A stretch of DNA of 42,822 nt from a virus: positions 1-42,822 of IMG/VR virus record IMGVR_UViG_3300005613_000131; one strand, 5' to 3'. Numbering within the stretch: the stretch's first letter is position 1; each line of letters starts with the position of its first letter. This document shows positions 28,578 through 37,500 of the stretch, piece after piece. Made by a program: the position numbers and the translations under genes. The notes beneath the pieces are model-generated. The model ran no database searches, had not been told where the DNA came from, and saw nothing but the letters and a program-made list of their open reading frames with translations.

Positions 28578-28683
28578 GATAACCAAGTATGAAATCCTCT
28601 ATAAGTGTAGGATTTGTGGTACTCCACAACTCTGTAGGGCAGATAATGGCAAACTTATAAAGGAGTTGGATGGGAATAACTGA
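28564..28683 (+). CDS. Small CxxC protein (39 aa)
   Basis: ATG 28564 lies inside the end of the previous gene and the TGA overlaps the start of the next by 14 bases. CRIC (15-18) plus Cys24 suggest a metal knuckle. The ribosome site is weak, so translation may depend on coupling. Confidence 0.45.
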   Translation: MVRIKITKYEILYKCRICGTPQLCRADNGKLIKELDGNN

Positions 28684-28999
28684 GGTAGTTGCTGTCGTTG
28701 GACTATTTATACTTCTGGTAGGTAATGTAGTAACAATGGCTCTATACCGCAGGAATGAAGATAAACTACATGGTCATCTTGAAGAAAAAGTTGAGAATCT
28801 AAAGGAAACTATTGATGGTTCTAATCAACGAGTAGGGTTAGTGGAGAAAGTTGATGGTATTAGCAGACATCTTACTGCGTTGGAATCTGAATGTCATACT
28901 ATGTTCCCAATAATTGAGAATAAATTGGATTTGTTAAATGGCAAAGGGAAAGAGAGCAACACTAAGGCAAAAAGTAGCAGGAAGAAGAAACCTGTTTAA
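28670..28999 (+). CDS. Membrane-anchored coiled-coil protein
   Basis: 109 residues, ribosome site AAAGGAG. One N-terminal membrane helix (VVAVVGLFILLVGNVVTMAL), then an amphipathic coiled-coil region of about 60 residues, and a basic tail (SSRKKKPV). This build resembles XhlA-type or spanin-like accessory lysis proteins. It precedes the holin-like gene, which supports a lysis role, but the link is inferred. Confidence 0.55.
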   Translation: MGITEVVAVVGLFILLVGNVVTMALYRRNEDKLHGHLEEKVENLKETIDGSNQRVGLVEKVDGISRHLTALESECHTMFPIIENKLDLLNGKGKESNTKAKSSRKKKPV

Positions 29000-29050
29000 G
29001 GCACAGGTTCTCCGTGTTGGTAGAAGAGGTATGAAGTATAGGAGTAGGTT

Positions 29051-29230
29051 ATGACTGTAGAAACCTTAAAAGCTGCTTCACGGCCAATATGCTTAATCAT
29101 GTTGGTATTCACCTTATGTGTGTTGGCTATATTTGACGCTGCACCTACATGGTTTCTTGGCATGTCCATACCTATAGTTAGTGGTTTAATGATAGAACGT
29201 GCAGTAAGGAAAACTAAGGGTAATGAATAG
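29051..29230 (+). CDS. Holin-like two/three-helix membrane protein (59 aa)
   Basis: ATG 29051 with AGGAG eight bases upstream. Two hydrophobic helices (ICLIMLVFTLCVLAIF and TWFLGMSIPIVSGLM) are followed by a charged tail (ERAVRKTKGNE). The order RPxxxxxx-helix-P-helix-ERAxRK matches the tail half of the small 3TM holin family. Holins permeabilise the membrane to time lysis. No endolysin gene is seen beside it. Confidence 0.6.
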   Translation: MTVETLKAASRPICLIMLVFTLCVLAIFDAAPTWFLGMSIPIVSGLMIERAVRKTKGNE

Positions 29231-29238
29231 GAGGTAAT

Positions 29239-29442
29239 ATGCCAGTATTCAAACCAAGCATTAGAAGGAATGTTATCCAGCATACTAGAGCAAAGTTAAC
29301 TGGTAGAGGTGTAGCTCTAAAACATCCCATAAGAACTACATTAAAGGCTAAAGCGTATATGACCAGATTGCCAACATTTGGACAACGTGCATATTCCTAC
29401 AACGCTTTAAGACAAGCCAAGAATAAGCTGGGGCTAAAGTAA
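29239..29442 (+). CDS. Small basic protein
   Basis: 67 residues, AGGAGG before ATG. Very basic (Arg/Lys spread evenly), no hydrophobic helix. May bind packaged DNA. Its TAA overlaps the next ATG (TAATG). Confidence 0.52.
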   Translation: MPVFKPSIRRNVIQHTRAKLTGRGVALKHPIRTTLKAKAYMTRLPTFGQRAYSYNALRQAKNKLGLK

Positions 29443-29735
29443 TGGCAGCAATAGGTGATGTATTCTCCGACATAGAATCTGTGGAGAACAATGCTTACAT
29501 TACCATTAGACCTGGTGAAGGTGAGGAAGTTATTGTCAATAACATCTATTTCGAGGATGATGTGGAAATATCTTTTTATGATGACACCAATGAGGTAGAC
29601 TTTGATTCTGCTACTGGTGCTGGCATATACTCCAGATTTGGATTTGATTTAACCTACACTGACTATATTAGGGTTAAGAATGTAGGAGGAGAAACACATC
29701 CCATAGGCTATTCAGGCCGATATACGAAGGTATAA
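29442..29735 (+). CDS. Small beta-sandwich structural protein
   Basis: 97 residues on a TAATG overlap. Strand-rich and acidic (NAYITIRPGEGEEVIVNNIY), ending with YIRVKNVGGETHPIGYSG, a pattern of fibre-associated or head-decoration domains. Adjacent to a fibre gene. Confidence 0.55.
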   Translation: MAAIGDVFSDIESVENNAYITIRPGEGEEVIVNNIYFEDDVEISFYDDTNEVDFDSATGAGIYSRFGFDLTYTDYIRVKNVGGETHPIGYSGRYTKV

Positions 29736-30730
29736 TGATTAAAACTCCAGAATCTTTACATTGGCTAAAAGATGTTAATGTAGCATCACCTACAGATGAC
29801 TATGCTTTGGTATATGATTCTGCTACTGGACTATGGGGCGCAGAACAGATAGACCATGGTGCATTGGCTGGATTATCAGACGATGACCATGCTAACTACC
29901 ATACAGATGCTAGAGGTGATGCTAGATACCTATATAGAGAGAATACCGTTGCTTTTACTCCTGATGGTAATTATGAACCAGCTACTAAGAAATATGTAGA
30001 TGACGCAGTATCAGATGCAGGTGGTGGTGATATGACCAAGGCTGTTTATGACCAAGATGATGATGGTATTGTGGATAATTCAGAGTCACTAGAAGGTTCA
30101 ACCAAGGCGCAGGTGCAGGACCATAACCCAAAGGTGCATGCTAGTAGCCATGAAGATACTGGTGCTGATGAAATCTCTGTTGCTGGATTATCTGGTGAAC
30201 TTGCAGACCCACAACCTTCCAATTTCCTTAAATTGTCAGATACACCTGCCTCTTATTCTGGGCAGGTAGGTAAGTTTCCAAAAGTGAATTCTGATGAAGA
30301 TGCTTTGGAATTTATGACCAGGTGTGCTATTAGAGCAAAGCGTACCAGTACCCAGTCAATAACTGGTGATGGCTCTGCATATGTAGTTCAACTAAATACC
30401 GAAGATTATGATTTAGGTGATGATTTTGACAGCACTTCTACATACCGTTTTACAGCACCAGTAACAGGTTACTACGCCATAACAGCTATGGCCGAATGGG
30501 ATTTTGCTGTAGCTAATGCCAAGCGATATGCGGCAGCTATTAGGATAGATGGAACTGCTGATATGGAATCACATTTAATTGCTGGAACAACTGAACGGTT
30601 AACCAATACCATAGCAGATTTTAGATATCTTACATCAACACAAACTGTGGATTTGGTTGTTGGACATAATACTGGTTTAGCTAAGAATTTACGGCGTGCA
30701 TACCTAACTGTGCATCTTATCCATCAATGA
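29735..30730 (+). CDS. Tail fibre-like protein with C-terminal C1q-like domain
   Basis: 331 residues. N-terminal segment has LAGLSDDDHANYHTDARGDA (about residues 44-63), the DH-x-x-L...DDDH repeat typical of phage fibres. A middle HASSHEDTGADEIS segment follows. From about 200 on, a C1q/TNF-like jelly roll (RAKRTSTQSITG, YRFTAPVTGYYAITAMAEW, YAAAIRIDGTA, YLTVHLIHQ) is the likely receptor-binding knob. Unusually, this fibre lies upstream of the terminase and far from the other fibres. Confidence 0.72.
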   Translation: MIKTPESLHWLKDVNVASPTDDYALVYDSATGLWGAEQIDHGALAGLSDDDHANYHTDARGDARYLYRENTVAFTPDGNYEPATKKYVDDAVSDAGGGDMTKAVYDQDDDGIVDNSESLEGSTKAQVQDHNPKVHASSHEDTGADEISVAGLSGELADPQPSNFLKLSDTPASYSGQVGKFPKVNSDEDALEFMTRCAIRAKRTSTQSITGDGSAYVVQLNTEDYDLGDDFDSTSTYRFTAPVTGYYAITAMAEWDFAVANAKRYAAAIRIDGTADMESHLIAGTTERLTNTIADFRYLTSTQTVDLVVGHNTGLAKNLRRAYLTVHLIHQ

Positions 30731-30741
30731 AGGAGTTGAGC

Positions 30742-30918
30742 ATGGCTAAGAAATGGATTCAAAAAGCTATAAAACATCCAGGTGCCCTGCACAAGCAACT
30801 AGGAGTTCCTAAAGGCAAAAAGATACCAGTATCCAGACTACGTAAGGCTGCTAAGTCCAAAGGAACTCTTGGCAAACGTGCTAGACTAGCTCTAACATTA
30901 AGAAAGTTTAGGAGGTAA
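30742..30918 (+). CDS. Small basic conserved-type phage protein
   Basis: 58 residues, start ATG 30742 (GGAG upstream). MAKKWIQKAIKHPGALHKQL then GVPKGKKIP and GKRARLALTLRKFRR form a pattern found in many environmental phages next to packaging genes. Role unknown; a capsid- or DNA-binding peptide is plausible. Confidence 0.65.
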   Translation: MAKKWIQKAIKHPGALHKQLGVPKGKKIPVSRLRKAAKSKGTLGKRARLALTLRKFRR

Positions 30919-30922
30919 TATA

Positions 30923-31030
30923 ATGGCTAAACCATGCCCAGGTAGTAAAATTAGGTCTGGTGGCAAAGGCAGAGGTCTAGGCCATGGCAAAGGTCGTGGA
31001 CCAATAGGTAAACCATATAAGGCTAAATAA
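30923..31030 (+). CDS. Gly/Lys-rich micro-protein (35 aa)
   Basis: ATG 30923 after AGGAGG, TAA overlapping the terminase start (TAATG). The middle is GKGRGLGHGKGRGPIGKP, low complexity and basic. Coupling to the terminase suggests it is translated and may aid DNA handling. Confidence 0.6.
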   Translation: MAKPCPGSKIRSGGKGRGLGHGKGRGPIGKPYKAK

Positions 31031-32595
31031 TGTCAATCCAAGCAGAATTGTTTGCTTCCCTTATCAAGGACAAGAAGCGGTTTATAGAAACCCTGCTGTC
31101 TATTGAGGACAAATCCTGTAATAGGATTCCATTCATATTGAATCCAATACAGGCTGATGTTATGTCCACACAGACGGGTAGGGATATCTATGTAAAACCA
31201 GCACAGGTTGGTATGTCATCCTTAATACTTGCTGAGAGGATGATAGACACTGTGACCACACCAGGGACTAACACCGTCCTGATTGCATTTGAGGAATTCA
31301 TAACCCAACGGCTCTTGGATAAAGCTCAATTCTTTTACGATATAGTTGACTCTCTTAACATACCTGGCTGGCCTCAGATGAGCCATCGTTCCAGTTATGA
31401 GAAAACATTTCCAACTATACACAGTTCCATGTATATCTCCTCGGCCAGGTCATTTGTGGCAGGGAGAGCAGAGGTTATACATCACCTTATATGTGATGAG
31501 TTAGCCTTTTGGGAACCTGGGTCGATTGAGCGTATATTGGTTCCAGCAATAAAAAGGGTTCCGTATGATGGCACCATTGATATACTATCCACGCCAAACG
31601 GTGAGGATAATGCTTTCTGTGAAATGTATAAGCTAGCCAAGGAGAATCTATCAGTATTTACAACGCATTTCTATAGATGGTTTGACCATCCAGAATACTC
31701 TATATCAATGGAGCAATTGCCACTTTATAAGAAAGAAGCAGTGTCAAGGTTAGGTCTTGATAAACCATTAAAATTAAATCTTGATGAGAAAAACCTAATT
31801 GATAATTTTGGTGTAACTGATAGCCAAATCCGTTGGCGTAGGTACAGTATATTTGAGTTGGAAAGTTTAAGAAGGTCTGGTGAAACTCGTAGATTATTTC
31901 CACAAGAATACCCAGAGAATGATGTTGATTGTTTCCTAGCCACTGGTGATATGTACTATGATACTGACATGTTAAATGATAAGGCTAAGAATTGTTACCC
32001 AGCAGAGATACATAAACTCCACGCAGATATATGGTATCCACCAGAACCAGATAGATGGTACATTATATCCATTGACCCTGGCCAGGCTAAGGTAACACAA
32101 ACAGCGATAACAGTTCTAACCTTTGATGAGGAGGATGGAATAGAAATACCTAAATACTGTGCTAGAGCAGCAGGGTTATGGACTCCAGAAGTAACTAAGG
32201 AGATTGCATGGGAGTTAGGTCATTACTATAATTGGGGAGTAATAGTCTGGGAAGCTAATTCACATGGCATGGCATTAGCTCCACTTATGAAGGAATATCC
32301 TAATCTCTACTATAGGCGTGATATAATCAATGGTAGAGAAAGTAATGAGTTGGGTTGGTACACCAGTCCTAAAACTAAGGATTATATGTTAGCCACACAG
32401 TCCAGGATGCTGTCAGATATGACAGTCCATGACATTGAATTTATTAGCCAGTGTAGGAATATCAGATTATCTGGAGACCAAGCTATGTCTGTTGGTATAG
32501 ATGATATCCATGATGCTTGTTGCATTGGTCTAGTCTGTAGAGACACTAGACCAGTAATGCGAGGCTATGTAGGGAGTTCAGGTTACAAATGGTAA
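31030..32595 (+). CDS. Terminase large subunit
   Basis: 521 residues; the motor and nuclease that package phage DNA. Walker A variant KPAQVGMSS (56-64), Walker B LICDELA (D156, catalytic E157), coupling motif STPNG (187-191). The RNase H-like nuclease has IISIDPG (D349), VIVWEAN (E408) and DDIHDA (D495), the usual acidic triad. Starts on a TAATG overlap. Circular permutation of the genome fits headful packaging, though the cutting mode is not proven. Confidence 0.95.
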   Translation: MSIQAELFASLIKDKKRFIETLLSIEDKSCNRIPFILNPIQADVMSTQTGRDIYVKPAQVGMSSLILAERMIDTVTTPGTNTVLIAFEEFITQRLLDKAQFFYDIVDSLNIPGWPQMSHRSSYEKTFPTIHSSMYISSARSFVAGRAEVIHHLICDELAFWEPGSIERILVPAIKRVPYDGTIDILSTPNGEDNAFCEMYKLAKENLSVFTTHFYRWFDHPEYSISMEQLPLYKKEAVSRLGLDKPLKLNLDEKNLIDNFGVTDSQIRWRRYSIFELESLRRSGETRRLFPQEYPENDVDCFLATGDMYYDTDMLNDKAKNCYPAEIHKLHADIWYPPEPDRWYIISIDPGQAKVTQTAITVLTFDEEDGIEIPKYCARAAGLWTPEVTKEIAWELGHYYNWGVIVWEANSHGMALAPLMKEYPNLYYRRDIINGRESNELGWYTSPKTKDYMLATQSRMLSDMTVHDIEFISQCRNIRLSGDQAMSVGIDDIHDACCIGLVCRDTRPVMRGYVGSSGYKW

Positions 32596-32681
32596 AAGAG
32601 ATTATGAAAACTGTGGTTATATTCGTTGTTGGCGTAGTGCTACTCATAATCATTCTGTTTATATTAAAGGAGTTTGGATGA
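32589..32681 (+). CDS. Single-pass membrane peptide (30 aa)
   Basis: ATG 32589 overlaps the end of the terminase gene, stop TGA overlaps the next ATG. The peptide is one helix (VVIFVVGVVLLIIILFIL) with a short polar tail. Similar in build to the 9099 peptide. Possible membrane or ejection helper. Confidence 0.5.
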   Translation: MVKEIMKTVVIFVVGVVLLIIILFILKEFG

Positions 32682-32908
32682 AACTACCATTTGGTTTAAC
32701 TCCTACAGAAATACACGCCTTTGAGATTGGCTTTGCAGAAGGAGCAACATTTTTCAAGAGGTGTAGACCAATGCCAGAAGCATACGACAATCCATTAGAA
32801 AGTGAGTGGCACTACTATACTATGGGTAGACCAATAGGAGTATATGTCAGCACATTTGTTCTGATTGTTGGTATAATACTTTCACTTAAACTAGGAGGTG
32901 TAATATGA
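32678..32908 (+). CDS. Membrane-anchored small protein
   Basis: 76 residues on an ATGA overlap. A soluble N-terminal part is followed by one C-terminal hydrophobic helix (VYVSTFVLIVGIILSLKL). It sits between terminase and portal. Function unknown. Confidence 0.55.
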   Translation: MKLPFGLTPTEIHAFEIGFAEGATFFKRCRPMPEAYDNPLESEWHYYTMGRPIGVYVSTFVLIVGIILSLKLGGVI

Positions 32909-34569
32909 GTACAGAAGTTAAGAATTGCATCAACAAATGTAATGAACTAAAAGACTTTTGGAAGGAACGCAACAAGCAATTCAAGGTTTGGTATGACCTT
33001 CTGTTGATGAAAGACCAGCTAAAGCAAGAAGATATGGAAACTGTTGTAACCAATGACCCTAGGACTGGGTATAACCTAGCTTTACATCTACTAACCAGTG
33101 CCACCATGTCACATAAGATTTCCACTGAAGGTTTGGAAAAACCAGAAATTGTTGATACCAGCTATCTGGAAACCTTCATAGAGCGTAGGTGGCATAACAT
33201 TGAAAAAGAAGAAGCTAGGAAAGGTAAGCAGTCATGGCTCCGTAGAGTTCTAGAGTTAATGCTGGCTACTGGTTGGTATTCAGTATTTGTAGGTGCTGGA
33301 GACGATTACCTATCTGCTGAGATATGGCATCCAGCTAATGTATTCCCAGAATATGGAGAAAATGGTTTAGAGGCTTGTGCCCATATATATAGGTTGAAAC
33401 CAATAGCTGCTGTAAGGAAGGCGAAGGTATATAATATAACATTTCCATTCACACCTAAGTCAGATGTAATTGTATATAATCTATTCCAGCTAGATGAGGA
33501 TGGTGATGTAACCAATACCCTAGTTATTGGTGATAAACTTGCTAGACCTAAATCAAAGCTGGTTAGTGAACAAGCTTCAAAAGTTATACCAGTGTTAGTA
33601 TCTCCAGTTAGTGGCCTCCCAGATAGTGGTGTGATAATATCCGATGATTCATGGCAAAAGAACTTTGGTGAATCCATTGTTGCGGTAAATGAGCATGAGT
33701 TTACCAACAATAACAAAATGCAGAGTTATATCCAGCAGTTGGTAAGAGACTCATCCAACCCACGTTGGTTTGAAAAATCCCGCAGCAAATCTGGTATATT
33801 GAAGTCTGAAACCATTTTCAAGAGAGGTGCTATATTCCGAGGCACACCAGAGGAAGATATTATGCCTTTACCTACAGTACCTATACCAGTAGAGATTAGG
33901 ACAATTCTAATGGATAATGCCAATCGCATACAGCGTGGTTTGTTTCCATGGTCTTTGCATGGTAATATCCAACAGCAAATGTCTGGCTATTTGGCTTCCC
34001 AGATAAACTCAGCAGCTTTGGGTGTATTGACTCCATATAGCTTGGGGTTAAGGACCTTGCTATCCAGTGTAGATAACTTTTGGCTGCATGAGACACTGGA
34101 GAGGAATCTACACCCATATGGCTTTAAGAAACCTGATAATCTACCAAAGGATATTGAGTTTGAAATCCAACATGAGATGGAAATTCCAGGTAGCACAGTG
34201 CAGAGAGCCACAGTAGCCAGGATGCTTAACCCAACATTCAAACTCAGCTTCCCAAGGGTTATTGATATGTTATTCCCTGAGATAAAAGATTCCATTAGAG
34301 AACAAGCTACGGTGAATAAAGATGAAGCTATGATGGGTATAGTGGCTCAGACCATAGCACAGATATTGGCTTACAGACAGGAAGCTAAATTTGCCAAAGA
34401 TGCTGGTGATTCTGCCACAGCTAGTTTATTCAATACCGCAGCCGATACCTTGCAATCCCAATTAGGTGTTGCTGGACAGCAACAGCCAACTCAAGGTCAG
34501 ATGCCTGGTAGGATGCAACAGTTTCAACCAAAGGAAGAATATACTCCTGAGGAATTTAGAGGTGTGTAA
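32905..34569 (+). CDS. Portal protein
   Basis: 554 residues, AGGAGG before ATG. Follows the terminase and precedes capsid genes, as portals do. Length and content fit: an N-terminal alpha/beta wing, LRRVLELMLATGWYSVFVGA and a WHPANVFPEYG beta turn (about 128-156), a long helix region near residues 345-400 (HGNIQQQMSGYLASQINSAA), and a Gln-rich, disordered C-terminus. It forms the ring through which DNA enters the head. Identified by context and fold pattern. Stop overlaps the next ATG (TAATG). Confidence 0.82.
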   Translation: MSTEVKNCINKCNELKDFWKERNKQFKVWYDLLLMKDQLKQEDMETVVTNDPRTGYNLALHLLTSATMSHKISTEGLEKPEIVDTSYLETFIERRWHNIEKEEARKGKQSWLRRVLELMLATGWYSVFVGAGDDYLSAEIWHPANVFPEYGENGLEACAHIYRLKPIAAVRKAKVYNITFPFTPKSDVIVYNLFQLDEDGDVTNTLVIGDKLARPKSKLVSEQASKVIPVLVSPVSGLPDSGVIISDDSWQKNFGESIVAVNEHEFTNNNKMQSYIQQLVRDSSNPRWFEKSRSKSGILKSETIFKRGAIFRGTPEEDIMPLPTVPIPVEIRTILMDNANRIQRGLFPWSLHGNIQQQMSGYLASQINSAALGVLTPYSLGLRTLLSSVDNFWLHETLERNLHPYGFKKPDNLPKDIEFEIQHEMEIPGSTVQRATVARMLNPTFKLSFPRVIDMLFPEIKDSIREQATVNKDEAMMGIVAQTIAQILAYRQEAKFAKDAGDSATASLFNTAADTLQSQLGVAGQQQPTQGQMPGRMQQFQPKEEYTPEEFRGV

Positions 34570-37500
34570 TGGATGGATTTGAAGAACAGTTAAAAAGATG
34601 GCAACAAAAAGCCATTGATGCCTATGGTATATTAGAATCTATAAAGCCTAAGTCCAGAGAGGAAATGGTCACTGAACAGTCTCCTTGGCAGGCTACTACT
34701 GCATTATCTCCACTACAAAAATTACTGTCATGGTTTATGCGTGCCAGCTATCCCATGCACTATGAGCAAAAAACTGGTGCACTAATACCAGGATTGCCTG
34801 GTCCAGAAGCAGAACAGGTAAAGAAGGAAGTTGAAGCTGGTTCTACCCTTGCTGAAACCAAGGCAATATCTGATTACGAAGAATCAACTTGGTTCCTTAA
34901 TGTCTATTCAGCAACTCCAACAGATTTTACCAAGGCTAACATTACTTCATTTGATGAATACCTGGAGCGATTTCCTCCAGAACCACAAACTGACCCAGCG
35001 GATATAGCTGCTGCTAAGGAATATGCTGAAACCTATCTATTGCCAGGGACTAAGACTCCTGTTGACCTTGCTCCAGAGGATTATGCTGCTGCTAAGGAAT
35101 TTATAGTCAGTCCTCTAGAAACTAGGCCACAGTTCAAAGGCATACACCTAACCACTGTTGAAGAAATGGTTAAGTGGCTACAAAAGGAAGTTGAGTTACC
35201 AGAATTAGCTGAGGAAGAAAAAGGCCAGTTGCTTGAGGTTCTCAAATCTGAATCAGGTCTCACAGATGAAGAGTTGGCTGAAATAGAAGCCAGCACCAGT
35301 GATTGGACTGCTAAGATGGAGGAATATCAGCAAGACAGGGAGCAAATTAAACGGTACAAGTTAGGTTTGGAAACTCCCAATATGCCAGCAATGTCTATTG
35401 GTGATAGAATGAAGCTATTTGGTTCCCAGCCAGCATTAGCTTTAATGGATGCTATGCAGCCATTTTGGACTTATTGGAACTTCCCAGAAGCAGCAATAGT
35501 TACCAGAGGTGCGATGAGTATAGGGAAATACTTTCCTAAACTATCTAGTAAGGAGTCTAAAGAAGCCGAAGAGGAAATGAAATCAGAACTTGATTCCTTG
35601 TACCAGAAGAATAGGGAAGCTGGTATGGGATTCTGGATGGCACATAGCAAAGCATGGCAGGATTGGGAACTTAGCCAATGGGGTAAAATGGGTCTTGAAA
35701 TTGTGCTTGACCCTGTGTCATACCTTGGATTTGGCTTACTTATAAAAGCAGCTAAGGCTACAAAAGGTGTGCCAGTAATTGGTAAAATCTTTGGTGGGCT
35801 AGGTGCATTTGAACGTGGATTTATAACTGCTACAGAGGCTCCATTTACCGCTGTCAAAGGATGGATGAAAGCCATACCAAAGACTACTGGACAAAGAGCA
35901 ACTAAGTCAGGTGCATTTACTAGAGATAGCATATTTGCAATACATGGTAAAAACGCCAGTAGACTTGGTAAAACTATGGAGCAGATTACACTGGATGAAT
36001 TTACCTCATTGAACGAAAAAGCCATATCACATACATTAGCTAATCCAGATGCCATAGATGACTTAGCCCAACTTGGTAGAGCTTACATTAAAAGGGATGT
36101 ACTAACCCATGATGATTTGGCTGGGTTAGCCTCAAGAGTTGGCTCCAAGCTAAAGCCAGATGACATTACTCAAGGCATGGTAGAAGCCTTTGAGCATATT
36201 GTAGAACACACCAATGTCAAAGGTAGTAAGTTTAGAGTATATAAGTTGAAAGAGGCTGCACAAAAATTGCTTAAAGATGTCCTTGAGGTTGCAGAAACTC
36301 CAGCCAAGATGAAGATTGTCAAAGATTTTATAACTGAATTATATTCCGATGCAATAACCAAAGGTAGGCATATTGCTACTGAACTACCTATGGTGGACTC
36401 TATTGACCAAGCAGCTTCACTGGCAGAGAAAGCTATATTTACTGAGGCAAAGGAAGGATTGTATTTCAAAAGACTACATGGTGGCTTTACTGCTGCCATA
36501 ATGAATAATGCAATTGACCCATTTGTTACCCAGATATGGCGAAATTGGATAGACAAGAAGATAATAATGCCATTTGCCAGAGCTTACCTAATTACAGGTT
36601 CATATGCACCTTGGAACTGGGCAGAAGAAGTAGGTAGAACTATCTTTGGTAGAGGTGGTACTATATATGGTAAAAACACTCCAGCTGAGTTGGAGGCTCT
36701 TACTCTAGGTTTAATGTTTGATAGAACAGTTCTACAAGGTGCCAGCCTAGCCAAGGAAAGCTACAAGAATATCCTAAAGAAAAGACTTCTGAGACCAGGA
36801 GCAGAAATAGGTATTGGTGAAATCTCTCAATCAGCATTGTTGAAGGAATTGGAAGCTGATGTCGGCAAGCCAATGCTAGAGAAAATCTTAATGCTAGGTT
36901 GGCTACCAGGACAAAAGGGTAGAGCTATCCATGAAGCCATGTACTTCCCAATTAGAGCTTCACAATGGTCAGGTGGTATGCAGCGTTCTGGCTATGTCAC
37001 ATCTAAGTGGTTAGAAAACCTAAATGATATAGCTGGTGATACCATGAAATCCATACATAATGCTATGCCACCAACCACACTTGATGGTGTAGCAGGATTA
37101 CCAAGCAAGACAAAGAAGGCATTTGCTAAAGGCTTGGAGCAACGTGGATTAGTTGGTCCAGAAGCAGTTAGGAATTACCCTAAAAACTTCTCTGTTAGGA
37201 ATATCCATGCCAGTGAGGTACATGAAGCTAGACTAAAATATCCAGACCTTGGTGTTGTAGGGGATATGGCAGAAGAAGCTGCATACAGTGGTAGGTTATG
37301 GGATGATGTTGGCGGCTTTATTGAATCCGCATGGGATAAGGAAATAGATGATGTGTTAGCAACACCAGAAGCCAAGGCTAAGTTTATGGAGAAGTTTGTA
37401 GATGATGCTCTTGGTAGCGTAGAAAGGGTGCAGGATGCTGATACATTACTAGCCTTTGCCAAATACCTACAATCTATATCTACAGACTTGCCTGAGACTA

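Noticed and set aside
29032-29055. Seven-codon leader peptide before the holin-like gene
   Set aside because: It overlaps the ATG as ATGA and has GAAGAGG upstream, but is too short to support as a gene.
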